This document shows positions 8,700 to 16,642 of a DNA stretch of 64,000 bases, piece after piece; the stretch's first letter is position 1; every line of letters starts with the position of its first letter. Both the position numbers and the translations under genes were made by a program. The notes under the pieces were generated by a model. It was not told where the DNA came from. It ran no database searches and saw nothing but the letters and a program-made list of their open reading frames with translations. Source of the DNA: [Clostridium] scindens ATCC 35704 (GTDB lineage: Bacteria > Bacillota > Clostridia > Lachnospirales > Lachnospiraceae); NCBI RefSeq assembly GCF_004295125.1, contig NZ_CP036170.1:623501-687500 (forward strand). The letters run 5' to 3'.

Positions 8700-9401
8700 T
8701 TATTCTTGGTCTTTTACTTCTTCCCCGGCAAGCTTCAATATATCTTCAATCTCCGCTTCCGTGATTCCCAGCCTGTCCGCCACTTCCTCGACGCTTACTT
8801 TCCGCCCTAACTCCTCGCTCATGCCCTTGATCGTCTCGTCCAGTTCGGACACTCTCTCCACCATCTTCTTATCCTGACGCCTGGTCTCAGTCTGGGATTC
8901 CAGGAGCGCCTGCATCCCGGCGCGCACCGCTTCCATGACAGCCTCTTCATCCTCCTGCCCTTCCTTACACTCATCAAGCGCCATCATCAGGCTGATGTTG
9001 CCTTCCTGAATCATATCTCCGACAAATATCTCCACGTGATGCATCTTCAATGCCTCGTCCACGACCTTTGGAAGATAATAGGCCATCCGCGCTTCGTCAA
9101 GGCTCTTTCCCTGCATCTGGTCAATATCCTTTAAGTATTCCTCAATATAGGACTGTTCTTCATTGCTAAGGGATGCCGGTTCCTCTTTTCGTTCCTTGAC
9201 TGTGCCGCTTTTGGGGACATAGCCGGTTACCGCTATCTTTTGTGCCAGAAGATACTCACATACCAAATCTATCTGCTCCTGGGAAAGGCGGTCTTCTTCA
9301 AAGTACAGTTCCACGTCCTCAAGCGCTATCTTGCCGCCCTGCTCCCGGGCCGCGCTAAGTATTCCGCTTAATTTTTCTTTAAATTCCAATCTATCAGCCA
9401 T
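8700..9401 (-). CDS. Degenerate sigma-70-like protein
   Basis: A 233-residue protein that follows a primary sigma factor in order but lacks its DNA-contacting parts. Residues ~8-55 resemble region 1.1, residues ~80-105 region 1.2 (YIEEYLKDIDQM), residues ~122-140 keep the region 2.1-2.2 signature MIQEGNISLMMALDE, and residues ~187-225 match region 3.0-3.1 (ELGRKVSVEEVADRLGI). The aromatic region 2.3/2.4 block and region 4 are missing. It is probably not a normal promoter-recognition factor; an RNA polymerase-binding regulator is a possible role. ATG 9401 follows GGAGG at an 8-base gap, so it looks expressed. Confidence 0.7.
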   Translation of the reverse strand: MADRLEFKEKLSGILSAAREQGGKIALEDVELYFEEDRLSQEQIDLVCEYLLAQKIAVTGYVPKSGTVKERKEEPASLSNEEQSYIEEYLKDIDQMQGKSLDEARMAYYLPKVVDEALKMHHVEIFVGDMIQEGNISLMMALDECKEGQEDEEAVMEAVRAGMQALLESQTETRRQDKKMVERVSELDETIKGMSEELGRKVSVEEVADRLGITEAEIEDILKLAGEEVKDQE

Positions 9402-9463
9402 GCTTCATTCCTCCAGTACTTATTTCTATTGGAATATATTATCATAGTTATCTGCCCTACGTC

Positions 9464-9500
9464 AAAAAAAGAGCTGCTTTTGGCAATCCAAAAACAGCCC
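9464..9500 (-). terminator. Rho-independent terminator after the amidase gene
   Basis: Hairpin 9471-9500 with arms around GCTGTTTTTGG / CCAAAAGCAGC (one mismatch) followed on the minus strand by seven T (9464-9470). Confidence 0.75.
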
Positions 9501-9533
9501 TGGTCTCCTGTGCATGATAGATATTCCTTAGAC

Positions 9534-10295
9534 TTAGCGGACAATAACCGTTGGATATCCTGCCCGCTTCAGACGCCTTTCCATTTCCGCGGCTTCATTC
9601 AGATTGTTGAATCCCCCAACCTGGACCCGCAGATACGGTCCGGAGTCATCAATAAACGCCGGGTAGTCCTGCTCCAGAAGTTCATTCAGCAGCCGCTCCG
9701 CATACCTGCGGTTTCTGAAAGCGCCTACCTGGACCCGATAATAATCGTTCTGTATGACTCCCACCGATTCCAGGGTATCCAGAATCCCTGATGCGATCGC
9801 CTGCGCAATATCATCAAAGTTATCGTCAAACAGCCGGTTATCCACATTCGAGTCGATAAATCCTACTTCTACCAGCACTGCCGGCATCCGGGTCCTTCTA
9901 AGCACCACCAGATTTGGCCGGGCTTTTACTCCCAGGTTCACGAAGCCGATCGCCTCCAGCTGGTCATTGATATCCTGGGCCATCTGATATTTGATCCCTG
10001 ACAGGTCGTACACCAGGCTTTCTACCCCAAAAACCTCATTGTCCGTAGGAAACGAGTTCCTGTGAATGGATATAAAAAAGTCCACTCCTGCATTGTTTGC
10101 CTTCATAGCCCTTTCATAAGGCGACGTATACACGTCGGTTGTCCTCGTATACTCCACATCCACTCCGTTATTCTGGAGAATCTCTCCAATTGCCAGAGTC
10201 AGCCGCAAAGTATCATCTTTCTCCTGCCGCCCGTTAAAGACTGCGCCCGGATCCCGCCCGCCGTGTCCTGCATCCAGCATAATTGTATATGGCAT
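9534..10295 (-). CDS. N-acetylmuramoyl-L-alanine amidase with SPOR domain
   Basis: A 253-residue zinc amidase (Amidase_3) that cleaves the bond between MurNAc and L-Ala in peptidoglycan. The catalytic domain (residues ~1-175) has DAGHGGRDPGA with a Zn-binding His, the Zn-binding Glu in GRQEKDD, SIHRNSF with the third Zn ligand, and the catalytic Glu in VEVGFIDS. Residues ~185-253 are a SPOR domain made of two repeats (YRVQVGAFRN, LRVQVGGFNN). There is no signal peptide, as in sporulation CwlC, which acts during mother-cell lysis; a similar role is an inference. GGGAG lies 7 bases before ATG 10295. Confidence 0.92.
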   Translation of the reverse strand: MPYTIMLDAGHGGRDPGAVFNGRQEKDDTLRLTLAIGEILQNNGVDVEYTRTTDVYTSPYERAMKANNAGVDFFISIHRNSFPTDNEVFGVESLVYDLSGIKYQMAQDINDQLEAIGFVNLGVKARPNLVVLRRTRMPAVLVEVGFIDSNVDNRLFDDNFDDIAQAIASGILDTLESVGVIQNDYYRVQVGAFRNRRYAERLLNELLEQDYPAFIDDSGPYLRVQVGGFNNLNEAAEMERRLKRAGYPTVIVR

Positions 10296-10363
10296 AATCT
10301 GTCTCCCTTCACAACATTCTATATTAAAGTATGCAGGCAGGGCTGTCTTGTTGAGCGCGGGGG

Positions 10364-10396
10364 ATAAAAAGAGCCGGTATATCTTTCTTTACCGGC
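10364..10396 (-). terminator. Terminator of the 10447-16341 operon
   Basis: Stem GCCGGTA / TACCGGC (10373-10379 with 10390-10396) followed on the minus strand by TCTTTTTA. Confidence 0.75.
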
Positions 10397-10446
10397 CTGT
10401 CCTCTATCTTTTTCACGATCAGCGTATCAATACGCGTCTTCGCTTT

Positions 10447-11379
10447 TTATCCGATCTTTTGAATCTCTATCTTCCCATACAAAGATTCCATATCTTCCTT
10501 TACAAAATACCCTGTCTCCTCGCGCATTGCCGCCGCAGCGGATATGGCGCTTGCCTTCCTCAAGGTATCTTCAATTCCAAGCCCCTCGCTTAATCCGAGG
10601 GCGAAGCCTGCAATCATAGAATCCCCGCAGCCAACCGTATTAACCGCGTCGATCTTAGGCACGACGGCCCGGTAAACACCGTCTTCGCATACGCACAGCG
10701 CGCCGTCCCCTCCCAGGGAGATGACCACCACTTCGATGCCTCTTCCATGGAGTTCTTTGGCAGCCTCGATGATCTCTTCGATCTGGCTGCAGTCTTTGCC
10801 GGTCAGCATCCGAATCTCATCAATGTTCGGCTTGATCATGGTCGGGCACGCCTCAATCCCGCGTTCCAGCAATTTCCCGCTGGTATCAAGAATCACCTTT
10901 TTTCCGGCATCCTTTGCAATCTTGATCAGATGCTGATAGGTATCGCTTTTCAGCCCCTTTGGCACGCTTCCTGACATGGTTACCACGTCCGCGTCTGCCA
11001 CAAGGCCGGAGAAGTGTTCCAGGAATCCAGCAAACTCCTCTTCTGTCACCTGGAACCCAGGTTCCAGAAACTCCGTCTGCACCTGGTTCTTTTCATCCCA
11101 GATATTGATGCAGGAGCGGCTCTCCGCGTCCAGACGGTAGAATGCGCTCTCTACCCGGAAGTCTTTCAGGGACTCCGTGATATAATCGCCGGCATGGCCG
11201 CCTACAAATCCTGTCGCAACAACCCTGGCCCCGGCGATCGCCGCAGGCTTAGAGACATTAAGCCCTTTCCCTCCCGGCGTATAGGCGCACGCTTTCATAC
11301 GGTTTACCTCGCCTACCTGGAATTCTTCTACTACATAACGCTTATCAATGGCTGCGTTTAACGTAACTGTAAGTATCAT
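10447..11379 (-). CDS. PfkB-family hexose-phosphate kinase (1-PFK / tagatose-phosphate kinase type)
   Basis: A 310-residue ribokinase-superfamily enzyme of the 1-phosphofructokinase/LacC branch, which adds a second phosphate to a ketose phosphate. It has the N-terminal LNAAIDKRY, PGGKGLNVSKP and the C-terminal anion-hole motif NTVGCGDSM with the catalytic Asp. Last gene of the operon that starts at 16341; AGGAGG lies 5 bases before ATG 11379. Next to a ketose-bisphosphate aldolase and a galactitol-type dehydrogenase, a tagatose-1- or tagatose-6-phosphate substrate is plausible, but fructose-1-phosphate cannot be excluded. Confidence 0.85.
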   Translation of the reverse strand: MILTVTLNAAIDKRYVVEEFQVGEVNRMKACAYTPGGKGLNVSKPAAIAGARVVATGFVGGHAGDYITESLKDFRVESAFYRLDAESRSCINIWDEKNQVQTEFLEPGFQVTEEEFAGFLEHFSGLVADADVVTMSGSVPKGLKSDTYQHLIKIAKDAGKKVILDTSGKLLERGIEACPTMIKPNIDEIRMLTGKDCSQIEEIIEAAKELHGRGIEVVVISLGGDGALCVCEDGVYRAVVPKIDAVNTVGCGDSMIAGFALGLSEGLGIEDTLRKASAISAAAAMREETGYFVKEDMESLYGKIEIQKIG

Positions 11380-11388
11380 GGCGACCTC

Positions 11389-12438
11389 CTACTCTTCATT
11401 CACAAGCAATACTTTGCCCTTCACAAGCCCGGGCGTCTTGAACATCTGGAAGGCTTCCTGTGCCTGGCTCATGGGCATCTTCTTATAGATGAAGCCCGGA
11501 TCGAATTTCAACTGTCCGGTTGCAAAATAGTGAGCCGTAAGTTCCCATTCCTTTCCCGGGAACGGAGAACTGTAAGACATCCAGGACCCCGTCAGTTTAA
11601 ATTCCTTGCGGTTCATATTCTCCCACATCTCTGGCGTGAAAGCAAGGTCTACATGAGGCGTTCCGATAAAGCATACATGTGCCTTATTGGCTGCCAGTTC
11701 AAATGCCATATGCATGGTTGGAACCTGGCCTGCCGTCTCGAATACATACGCATAGCCCTTTCCCTTGGTAAGCGCAAGCGCCTGCTCCATATAAGATTCC
11801 TTCGTAGTATTGATGACTTCATCCGCTCCGAGCCTTAAGGCCAGGTCCAGCCGCTCGTCGCTGATATCGAATACTACTACCTTCTTGGCGCCAAATATCT
11901 TGGTCCACTGCATGGTGAACATTCCGATGGTTCCCCCGCCGAGCACGGCCACATATTCGCCGCCCTTGTAATCATTCTGGATCACGCCATGGAGCGCGAC
12001 CGTAGATGGCTCGAACATTGCGCCCTGCTCATAGGATACAGATTCATCGAATACTACCGCATTCTGCTCCGGGATCACCACATAGTCCGCATTGCTGCCC
12101 TGCTGCCTGGAGCCGATGAAACTGTAATGCTTGCAGAGGGAGAAGTTTCCATTCTGGCAGTCATCACATTTCATGCAGGGAAGCAGCGGCGCGCCTGACA
12201 CTCTGTCTCCTACCTTTACCTTGGTCACGCCTTCTCCCACTTCTACGACATCGCCGGAAAATTCATGCCCAAGCACGATCGGGTAGAAGTGTACCCCGTT
12301 ATGAAGAACCCTGGGGATATCAGATCCGCAGATGCCAGAGGCCTTTACCTTGACCTTTATCATTCCCGGCCCTGCCTGCGGCTCCTCATAATCCAGATAC
12401 TGCACGTCCTCATTTGCACATACGACTGCTGCTTTCAT
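11389..12438 (-). CDS. Galactitol-1-phosphate dehydrogenase-like zinc alcohol dehydrogenase
   Basis: A 349-residue medium-chain dehydrogenase. Catalytic Zn ligands are in GICGSDIPR and GHEFSG; structural Zn cysteines are in CMKCDDCQNGNFSLC; the NAD site is VLGGGTIGM. The blocks DIPRVLHNGVHFYPI, KHYSFIGSRQQG and LTGSWMSYSSPFPG closely follow E. coli GatD. It would oxidise galactitol 1-phosphate, or free galactitol or a similar polyol, to the ketose. The genome window has no galactitol PTS next to it, so a free polyol substrate is worth considering. It starts 2 bases after the upstream kinase gene. Confidence 0.82.
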   Translation of the reverse strand: MKAAVVCANEDVQYLDYEEPQAGPGMIKVKVKASGICGSDIPRVLHNGVHFYPIVLGHEFSGDVVEVGEGVTKVKVGDRVSGAPLLPCMKCDDCQNGNFSLCKHYSFIGSRQQGSNADYVVIPEQNAVVFDESVSYEQGAMFEPSTVALHGVIQNDYKGGEYVAVLGGGTIGMFTMQWTKIFGAKKVVVFDISDERLDLALRLGADEVINTTKESYMEQALALTKGKGYAYVFETAGQVPTMHMAFELAANKAHVCFIGTPHVDLAFTPEMWENMNRKEFKLTGSWMSYSSPFPGKEWELTAHYFATGQLKFDPGFIYKKMPMSQAQEAFQMFKTPGLVKGKVLLVNEE

Positions 12439-12440
12439 TT

Positions 12441-13961
12441 CTATTCTTCCCCTTTCTGTCTCATCAGATCTTTCAAATTCTCATACAGTTTCAAATATAC
12501 TTTATAATTCTTGTCATAGGCTGCCCACACTTCCGGATTTGGCTCATGCTGCCGCTTTATGACTACCGTCCGATCTACCGCTTCTTCAAAATCCTTGTAC
12601 ATGCCTACGCCTACGCCGGCCAGGATGACTGCCCCCAGCGTGGTGGCCGTATCGGAAGAAGGAACGATGATCTTCTTGCCCGTGACATCAGACTTCATCT
12701 GGGTCCACAGAAGAGAGTTCGCGGAGCCGCCCATAGAGCGCAGCTCGCTGACTGTGGCTCCGGCTTCCAATGCCACGTCCAGGTTATGCTTTAAGGATAA
12801 GGCTACGCCTTCCATTGCCGCCCTTACGAAATGTCCCTTTGTCTTGCTGAAGTCCAGCCCATAATAGACGCCCTTGGCATATGGATCCCAGATGGGCGAA
12901 CGCTCGCCTGACATGTAGGGAAGGAATACCAATCCGTCGCTTCCCGGCGCCACCTTTTCCGCCAGTTCGTTAAAAAGATCCAGGGAACTCTTTCCCAGTT
13001 CTTTTCCCTTCACCCTCTCGTAATCGGCAAATTCGTGTTCCAGCCAGCGCATAACGCCTCCTCCGCCTACGGTTCCTCCCTGCAGTATCCACTGCCCGGG
13101 CGCCGCATGGTAGCTTAGGATCAGGCGCTTGTCTGCCTTATAGGTATCCATGCAGATGCTCATTCCGCCTGCCTGGCCGCCCTGCTCCTGGGTCTCCCCC
13201 GGATGGATGACTCCGGCTCCTAACGTACCGCATGCCGCGTCCAGAGCTCCCGCGACTACGGGAATCCCCTCTATCAGCCCGCATTCTTCGGCCGCCTGCT
13301 TAGTCACCGTTCCGACTACGGCATGGCTTGCGTAGATCTCCGGCAGGATATCCGGATTAATCCCCAGTTCCTTGCACATATCCATGTCCCATTCGCCGGT
13401 CCGCATACGGAAGCAATGGTGCCCATATCCCTGGGATAATTCCTGGGTCACCTCTCCGGTCAGCTTGAATGCGATATAACTGTTGGACTGCAGGATCTTA
13501 TCCATCTTCTTATATACATCCGGAAGGTTCCTCTGATACCAGAGAATCTTTGGCGTCGTATAGGATGGCTTGAACGGATTGCCGCACACTTCGAAGATAC
13601 GATCCTCCCCGATACGCGCGCCTACCTCTTCGCAGATGTCAGCTGCCCTGGTATCCATCCAGATAGGCGTATTCGCCAGTACATTTCCTTCTTTGTCGAT
13701 CGGTATGGCAGACCAGCTCTGCCCGTCAATCCCGATTCCGGCAATCTCGCCGGGGCGGATCCCGCCTTTTTCAAGCGCCCCTTTTACTGCGCCGCACACG
13801 GCCTGCCACCATTCTTCCGGATTCTGCTCAGCCCATCCGGGATGGGGATAATAGACCTTATAGTCGCCGCTGGCGCTGGCCTTTACCTGGCCGTCCTCAT
13901 CAAATATCGCAATCTTGCATGCACTAGTCCCAATATCAATTCCTAATAAATACTGATTCAT
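12441..13961 (-). CDS. FGGY-family carbohydrate kinase (xylulokinase-like)
   Basis: A 506-residue kinase of the FGGY family, with the N-terminal phosphate loop GIDIGTSACK, the IWMDTRA block, DAACGTLGAG and the ADP-binding MGGSANSLLWTQ. It transfers phosphate from ATP to a ketose or polyol. The start chosen is ATG 13961 (MNQYLLGIDIG), where family similarity begins; ATG 13973 is an alternative, and neither has a strong ribosome binding site. It overlaps no gene and follows the aldolase by about 17 bases. Substrate unknown; the operon suggests a ketohexose such as tagatose. Confidence 0.82.
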   Translation of the reverse strand: MNQYLLGIDIGTSACKIAIFDEDGQVKASASGDYKVYYPHPGWAEQNPEEWWQAVCGAVKGALEKGGIRPGEIAGIGIDGQSWSAIPIDKEGNVLANTPIWMDTRAADICEEVGARIGEDRIFEVCGNPFKPSYTTPKILWYQRNLPDVYKKMDKILQSNSYIAFKLTGEVTQELSQGYGHHCFRMRTGEWDMDMCKELGINPDILPEIYASHAVVGTVTKQAAEECGLIEGIPVVAGALDAACGTLGAGVIHPGETQEQGGQAGGMSICMDTYKADKRLILSYHAAPGQWILQGGTVGGGGVMRWLEHEFADYERVKGKELGKSSLDLFNELAEKVAPGSDGLVFLPYMSGERSPIWDPYAKGVYYGLDFSKTKGHFVRAAMEGVALSLKHNLDVALEAGATVSELRSMGGSANSLLWTQMKSDVTGKKIIVPSSDTATTLGAVILAGVGVGMYKDFEEAVDRTVVIKRQHEPNPEVWAAYDKNYKVYLKLYENLKDLMRQKGEE

Positions 13962-13978
13962 AGCACCACTCATTCTTT

Positions 13979-14830
13979 CTAATATGCTTTCCCGTCGCAT
14001 CCGCATACCTTCATGCGGCCTTTGACCAGTTCTTTTACAGCCTCGATTCCTACCACGCCAAGTTTCTTCGGGTCAAATGTCTCCGGCTTTTCCTGGATCA
14101 GTTTCTTTCCCGCGTCCGTATAGGCTACTCGCAGCTCTGTTGCAAAATTCACCTTGCACATGCCTCTCTGTACGCATTCCCTTACGTCCTCGTCGCTTAA
14201 GCCGGAAGCCCCGTGAAGCACCAGCGGAACAGATACTACTTCTTTTACCTTGGATACGCGCTCCTTATCCAGCACCGGCGTTCCGGCGTAGAATCCGTGC
14301 GCCGTCCCGATCGCGATCGCCAGAGAGGATACGCCCGTTCTTTCTACGAATTCTCTTGCTTCTTCCGGATCCGTATTGGTATCGGCCTCTGCTTCCAGGT
14401 CATCTTCCTTGCCGCCCACTTTTCCAAGTTCCGCTTCCACCGGAATTCCGACAGCCTTTGCCACATCAACCACCTTTTTCGTTACTGCAATATTATTTTC
14501 AAAATCTTCATGGGATCCGTCGATCATTACGGATGTATATCCCACCTTCATCGCCAGAACGGCAAGTTCGAAACTGTTTCCATGATCCAGATGCAGGCAT
14601 ACCGGTACAGATGCCTTCTTAGCCTCTGCCGCTACCAAGGCAAAATAAGTCTCCAGGGTGCCATACTTAACGGTTGAAGGCGTCGTCTGAAGCATCACCG
14701 GCGCTTTCATCTCTTCCGCCGCCTGGATGACCGCCTTTACCATCTCCATATTCTCTACATTAAAGGCACCTACTGCATAGCTGCCTTTCTGGGCATCGAG
14801 TAACATTCGTTCTGAAGTAACTAATGACAT
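13979..14830 (-). CDS. Class II ketose-bisphosphate aldolase (FBP/tagatose-BP type)
   Basis: A 283-residue zinc aldolase that splits fructose- or tagatose-1,6-bisphosphate into DHAP and glyceraldehyde 3-phosphate. Visible signatures: VCLHLDHGNSFE with Zn-binding His and catalytic Asp, VEAELGKVGGKEDD, IAIGTAHGFY and VLHGASGLSDEDV. AGGAG precedes ATG 14830. Its place with a PfkB kinase and a GatD-like dehydrogenase favours the GatY/KbaY role, but sequence alone does not separate tagatose from fructose use. Confidence 0.88.
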   Translation of the reverse strand: MSLVTSERMLLDAQKGSYAVGAFNVENMEMVKAVIQAAEEMKAPVMLQTTPSTVKYGTLETYFALVAAEAKKASVPVCLHLDHGNSFELAVLAMKVGYTSVMIDGSHEDFENNIAVTKKVVDVAKAVGIPVEAELGKVGGKEDDLEAEADTNTDPEEAREFVERTGVSSLAIAIGTAHGFYAGTPVLDKERVSKVKEVVSVPLVLHGASGLSDEDVRECVQRGMCKVNFATELRVAYTDAGKKLIQEKPETFDPKKLGVVGIEAVKELVKGRMKVCGCDGKAY

Positions 14831-14858
14831 TCTTTTCTCTCCTTTTCTTTGATCCTTT

Positions 14859-15632
14859 TTATGATTCTTTTCCAGGATAGATGCATTCCACCCTGTACTT
14901 CTCAAATTCCTGCATCCACTTGGCTCCCGGCTTCTTATCCGTAACGATCTTGGTAATCTGAGACCAGTCTGCCACCTTGGTAAATGCAGTCTCTCCAAAC
15001 TTGGTATGGTCCGCGACCAGGATTCTTTCCTTTGCAGACTTAAGCATCATCCGCTTGCTGTTGGCGTCATGCTCATCTGAATCCGTCATCCCTATTTCCA
15101 AGTCCAGGCCTTTGCAGGATATGATCGCCTTATCCACATGGTAAGAACGGATCATGGCATCCGTATGAGGACCAACCAAGGCAAAAGACTTCTCCCTGGA
15201 TATCCCCCCGGTAGAGATGACGTTCCATTCCGGCATATCGAATAGTTCTACGATAATCTCTACTGAATTGGTGATCACCGTAAGCTTCTTCATCTCTTTC
15301 AACGCCTTGGCTATGTATACATCCGTGGAACTGGCATCCAGCATCAGCGCTTCGCCGTCTCTTACCATTCCTGCAATCAGCCGGGCTATCTTTTCCTTTT
15401 CAACAATCTTCTGATTCTTCCTGATGTTAAATGGAAGATCAAAAATACTGTGCTCATTTAAGACTGCTCCTCCGTAACTTTTGATGACCAGCCCGTCATT
15501 CTCCAGTTTTTCCAGATCTCTTCGGATCGTCTCCTCAGACACCTGGTATATCGCGCTCAACTCGCTGACTACGACTCTTTTATCTGCCTGGAGGCGTTCC
15601 AATATATCATTCCGCCTTTCTATCGCAAGCAT
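14859..15632 (-). CDS. DeoR/GlpR-family transcriptional regulator
   Basis: A 257-residue repressor-type regulator. Residues ~1-55 are the DeoR helix-turn-helix (VVVSELSAIYQVSEETIRRD); the rest is the sugar-phosphate sensor domain (LMLDASSTDVY, ITNSVEIIVELF). ATG 15632 has AGAGG at an 8-base gap; an upstream GTG would overlap that site. It lies inside the operon between the two aldolases and probably controls it in response to a phosphorylated intermediate. Confidence 0.88.
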   Translation of the reverse strand: MLAIERRNDILERLQADKRVVVSELSAIYQVSEETIRRDLEKLENDGLVIKSYGGAVLNEHSIFDLPFNIRKNQKIVEKEKIARLIAGMVRDGEALMLDASSTDVYIAKALKEMKKLTVITNSVEIIVELFDMPEWNVISTGGISREKSFALVGPHTDAMIRSYHVDKAIISCKGLDLEIGMTDSDEHDANSKRMMLKSAKERILVADHTKFGETAFTKVADWSQITKIVTDKKPGAKWMQEFEKYRVECIYPGKES

Positions 15633-15666
15633 TTCCAACACCTCTCATTTCTCATCCGCCCGCTTT

Positions 15667-16341
15667 TTAGAGCATGTCTGCCGGATGTCTTCCTGTCAGC
15701 CCATACTGGCGTCTCATCCCGTAAAGCCTCTTCACCTGCTCGTCCGTCAGTTCCTTCGGTCCTCCCAGCATCTTCGCCTGATACAAAAGACGCGCATAGA
15801 ACTCCAGGGACTCCATCTTATGATAGGCTCCCATAAGGGAATCTGCGTAACTTAAAGCGCCGTGGTTTTCAAGCAGTACCGCATCATAGTAAGGGAGGTA
15901 TTCAGATACCGCATCCGGAATCTCCATGGTAGACGGAGTTCCATACTTCGCAAGCGGAACCGTCCCAAGAGAAAGAACAGCTTCCGGCATAATCGGCTCC
16001 GTAAGCGGAAGTCCGCAGACCGCAAATGTGGTAGCGTACATCGGATGGGCATGCACGACCGCCTTTACATCCTCGCGCTCCTTATATACCCGCATATGCA
16101 TCTTAATCTCGGATGAAGGCTTAAACCCTTCGTTTGCCTCAATCGCATTTCCCTCTGCATCTACCTTGCATATGTATTCCGGCGTCATGAATCCTTTGCT
16201 CACTCCGGTAGGCGTGCACAAGAACTCATTTTCGCTAAGTTTCACAGAGAAGTTGCCGTCGTTTGCCGCAACCATGCCGCGATTGTAGACCCTTTTTCCA
16301 ATCTCGCACATCTCAATCTTGATGTCCATTTCACTCTGCAT
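15667..16341 (-). CDS. Class II aldolase (fuculose/ribulose-phosphate type)
   Basis: A 224-residue zinc aldolase/epimerase of the FucA/AraD family. Zn ligands appear in VVHAHPMYAT and LLENHGALSY; the conserved FKPSSEIKMH holds the catalytic-loop Glu. Family members cleave L-fuculose 1-phosphate to DHAP and lactaldehyde, or epimerise ribulose 5-phosphate. First gene of a six-gene operon; GGAGG is 8 bases before ATG 16341 and a consensus promoter lies at 16395-16423. The exact ketose phosphate is unknown. Confidence 0.85.
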   Translation of the reverse strand: MQSEMDIKIEMCEIGKRVYNRGMVAANDGNFSVKLSENEFLCTPTGVSKGFMTPEYICKVDAEGNAIEANEGFKPSSEIKMHMRVYKEREDVKAVVHAHPMYATTFAVCGLPLTEPIMPEAVLSLGTVPLAKYGTPSTMEIPDAVSEYLPYYDAVLLENHGALSYADSLMGAYHKMESLEFYARLLYQAKMLGGPKELTDEQVKRLYGMRRQYGLTGRHPADML

Positions 16342-16394
16342 AACCAAATCCTCCTTATTTATGACTATTTTTGTTTTCTGTCGTTTCTAAGTTG

Positions 16395-16423
16395 ATATTA
16401 GCACACAATCCAATATAAATCAA
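16395..16423 (-). promoter_or_regulatory. Promoter of the 10447-16341 operon
   Basis: -35 TTGATT (16418-16423), 17-base spacer, -10 TAATAT (16395-16400), about 50 bases before the first start codon. Confidence 0.7.
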
Positions 16424-16548
16424 CTATTATATGTGTGGTTTCGTGTTGTTTTTCGTTAATTTTGTAACGTATGCAGATTTGTATAAGCCATTGGTCCAGG
16501 CATTGCCGAAAAGGCTCTGCATCGTGCATAGATTCTGGATCATTTCCA
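16424..16548. other. Intergenic stretch without visible genes
   Basis: Between the promoter at 16395-16423 and the terminator at 16549-16614. Open frames here lack ribosome binding sites and run into the terminator hairpin. Confidence 0.5.
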
Positions 16549-16614
16549 TAAAAAAAATGCTGCCGCAGGATAGCGGAAGACTTGCTTATTGTCATTCCCA
16601 TATCCTGCGGCAGC
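16549..16614 (-). terminator. Long-loop terminator after the 16643-18181 kinase gene
   Basis: Perfect 14-bp stem GCTGCCGCAGGATA / TATCCTGCGGCAGC (16559-16572 with 16601-16614) around a 28-base loop, with a run of T on the minus strand (16549-16557). Confidence 0.8.
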
Positions 16615-16642
16615 GTTTTGCCTTAATTTCTAACTATATCGA

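Noticed and set aside
16398-16601. 67-codon minus-strand open frame
   Set aside because: No ribosome binding site; overlaps a terminator hairpin and the promoter of the operon at 10447-16341.
16559-16614. Repeat or RNA gene suggested by the 14-bp inverted repeat
   Set aside because: A T run follows on the minus strand directly after a gene end, so a terminator explains it.
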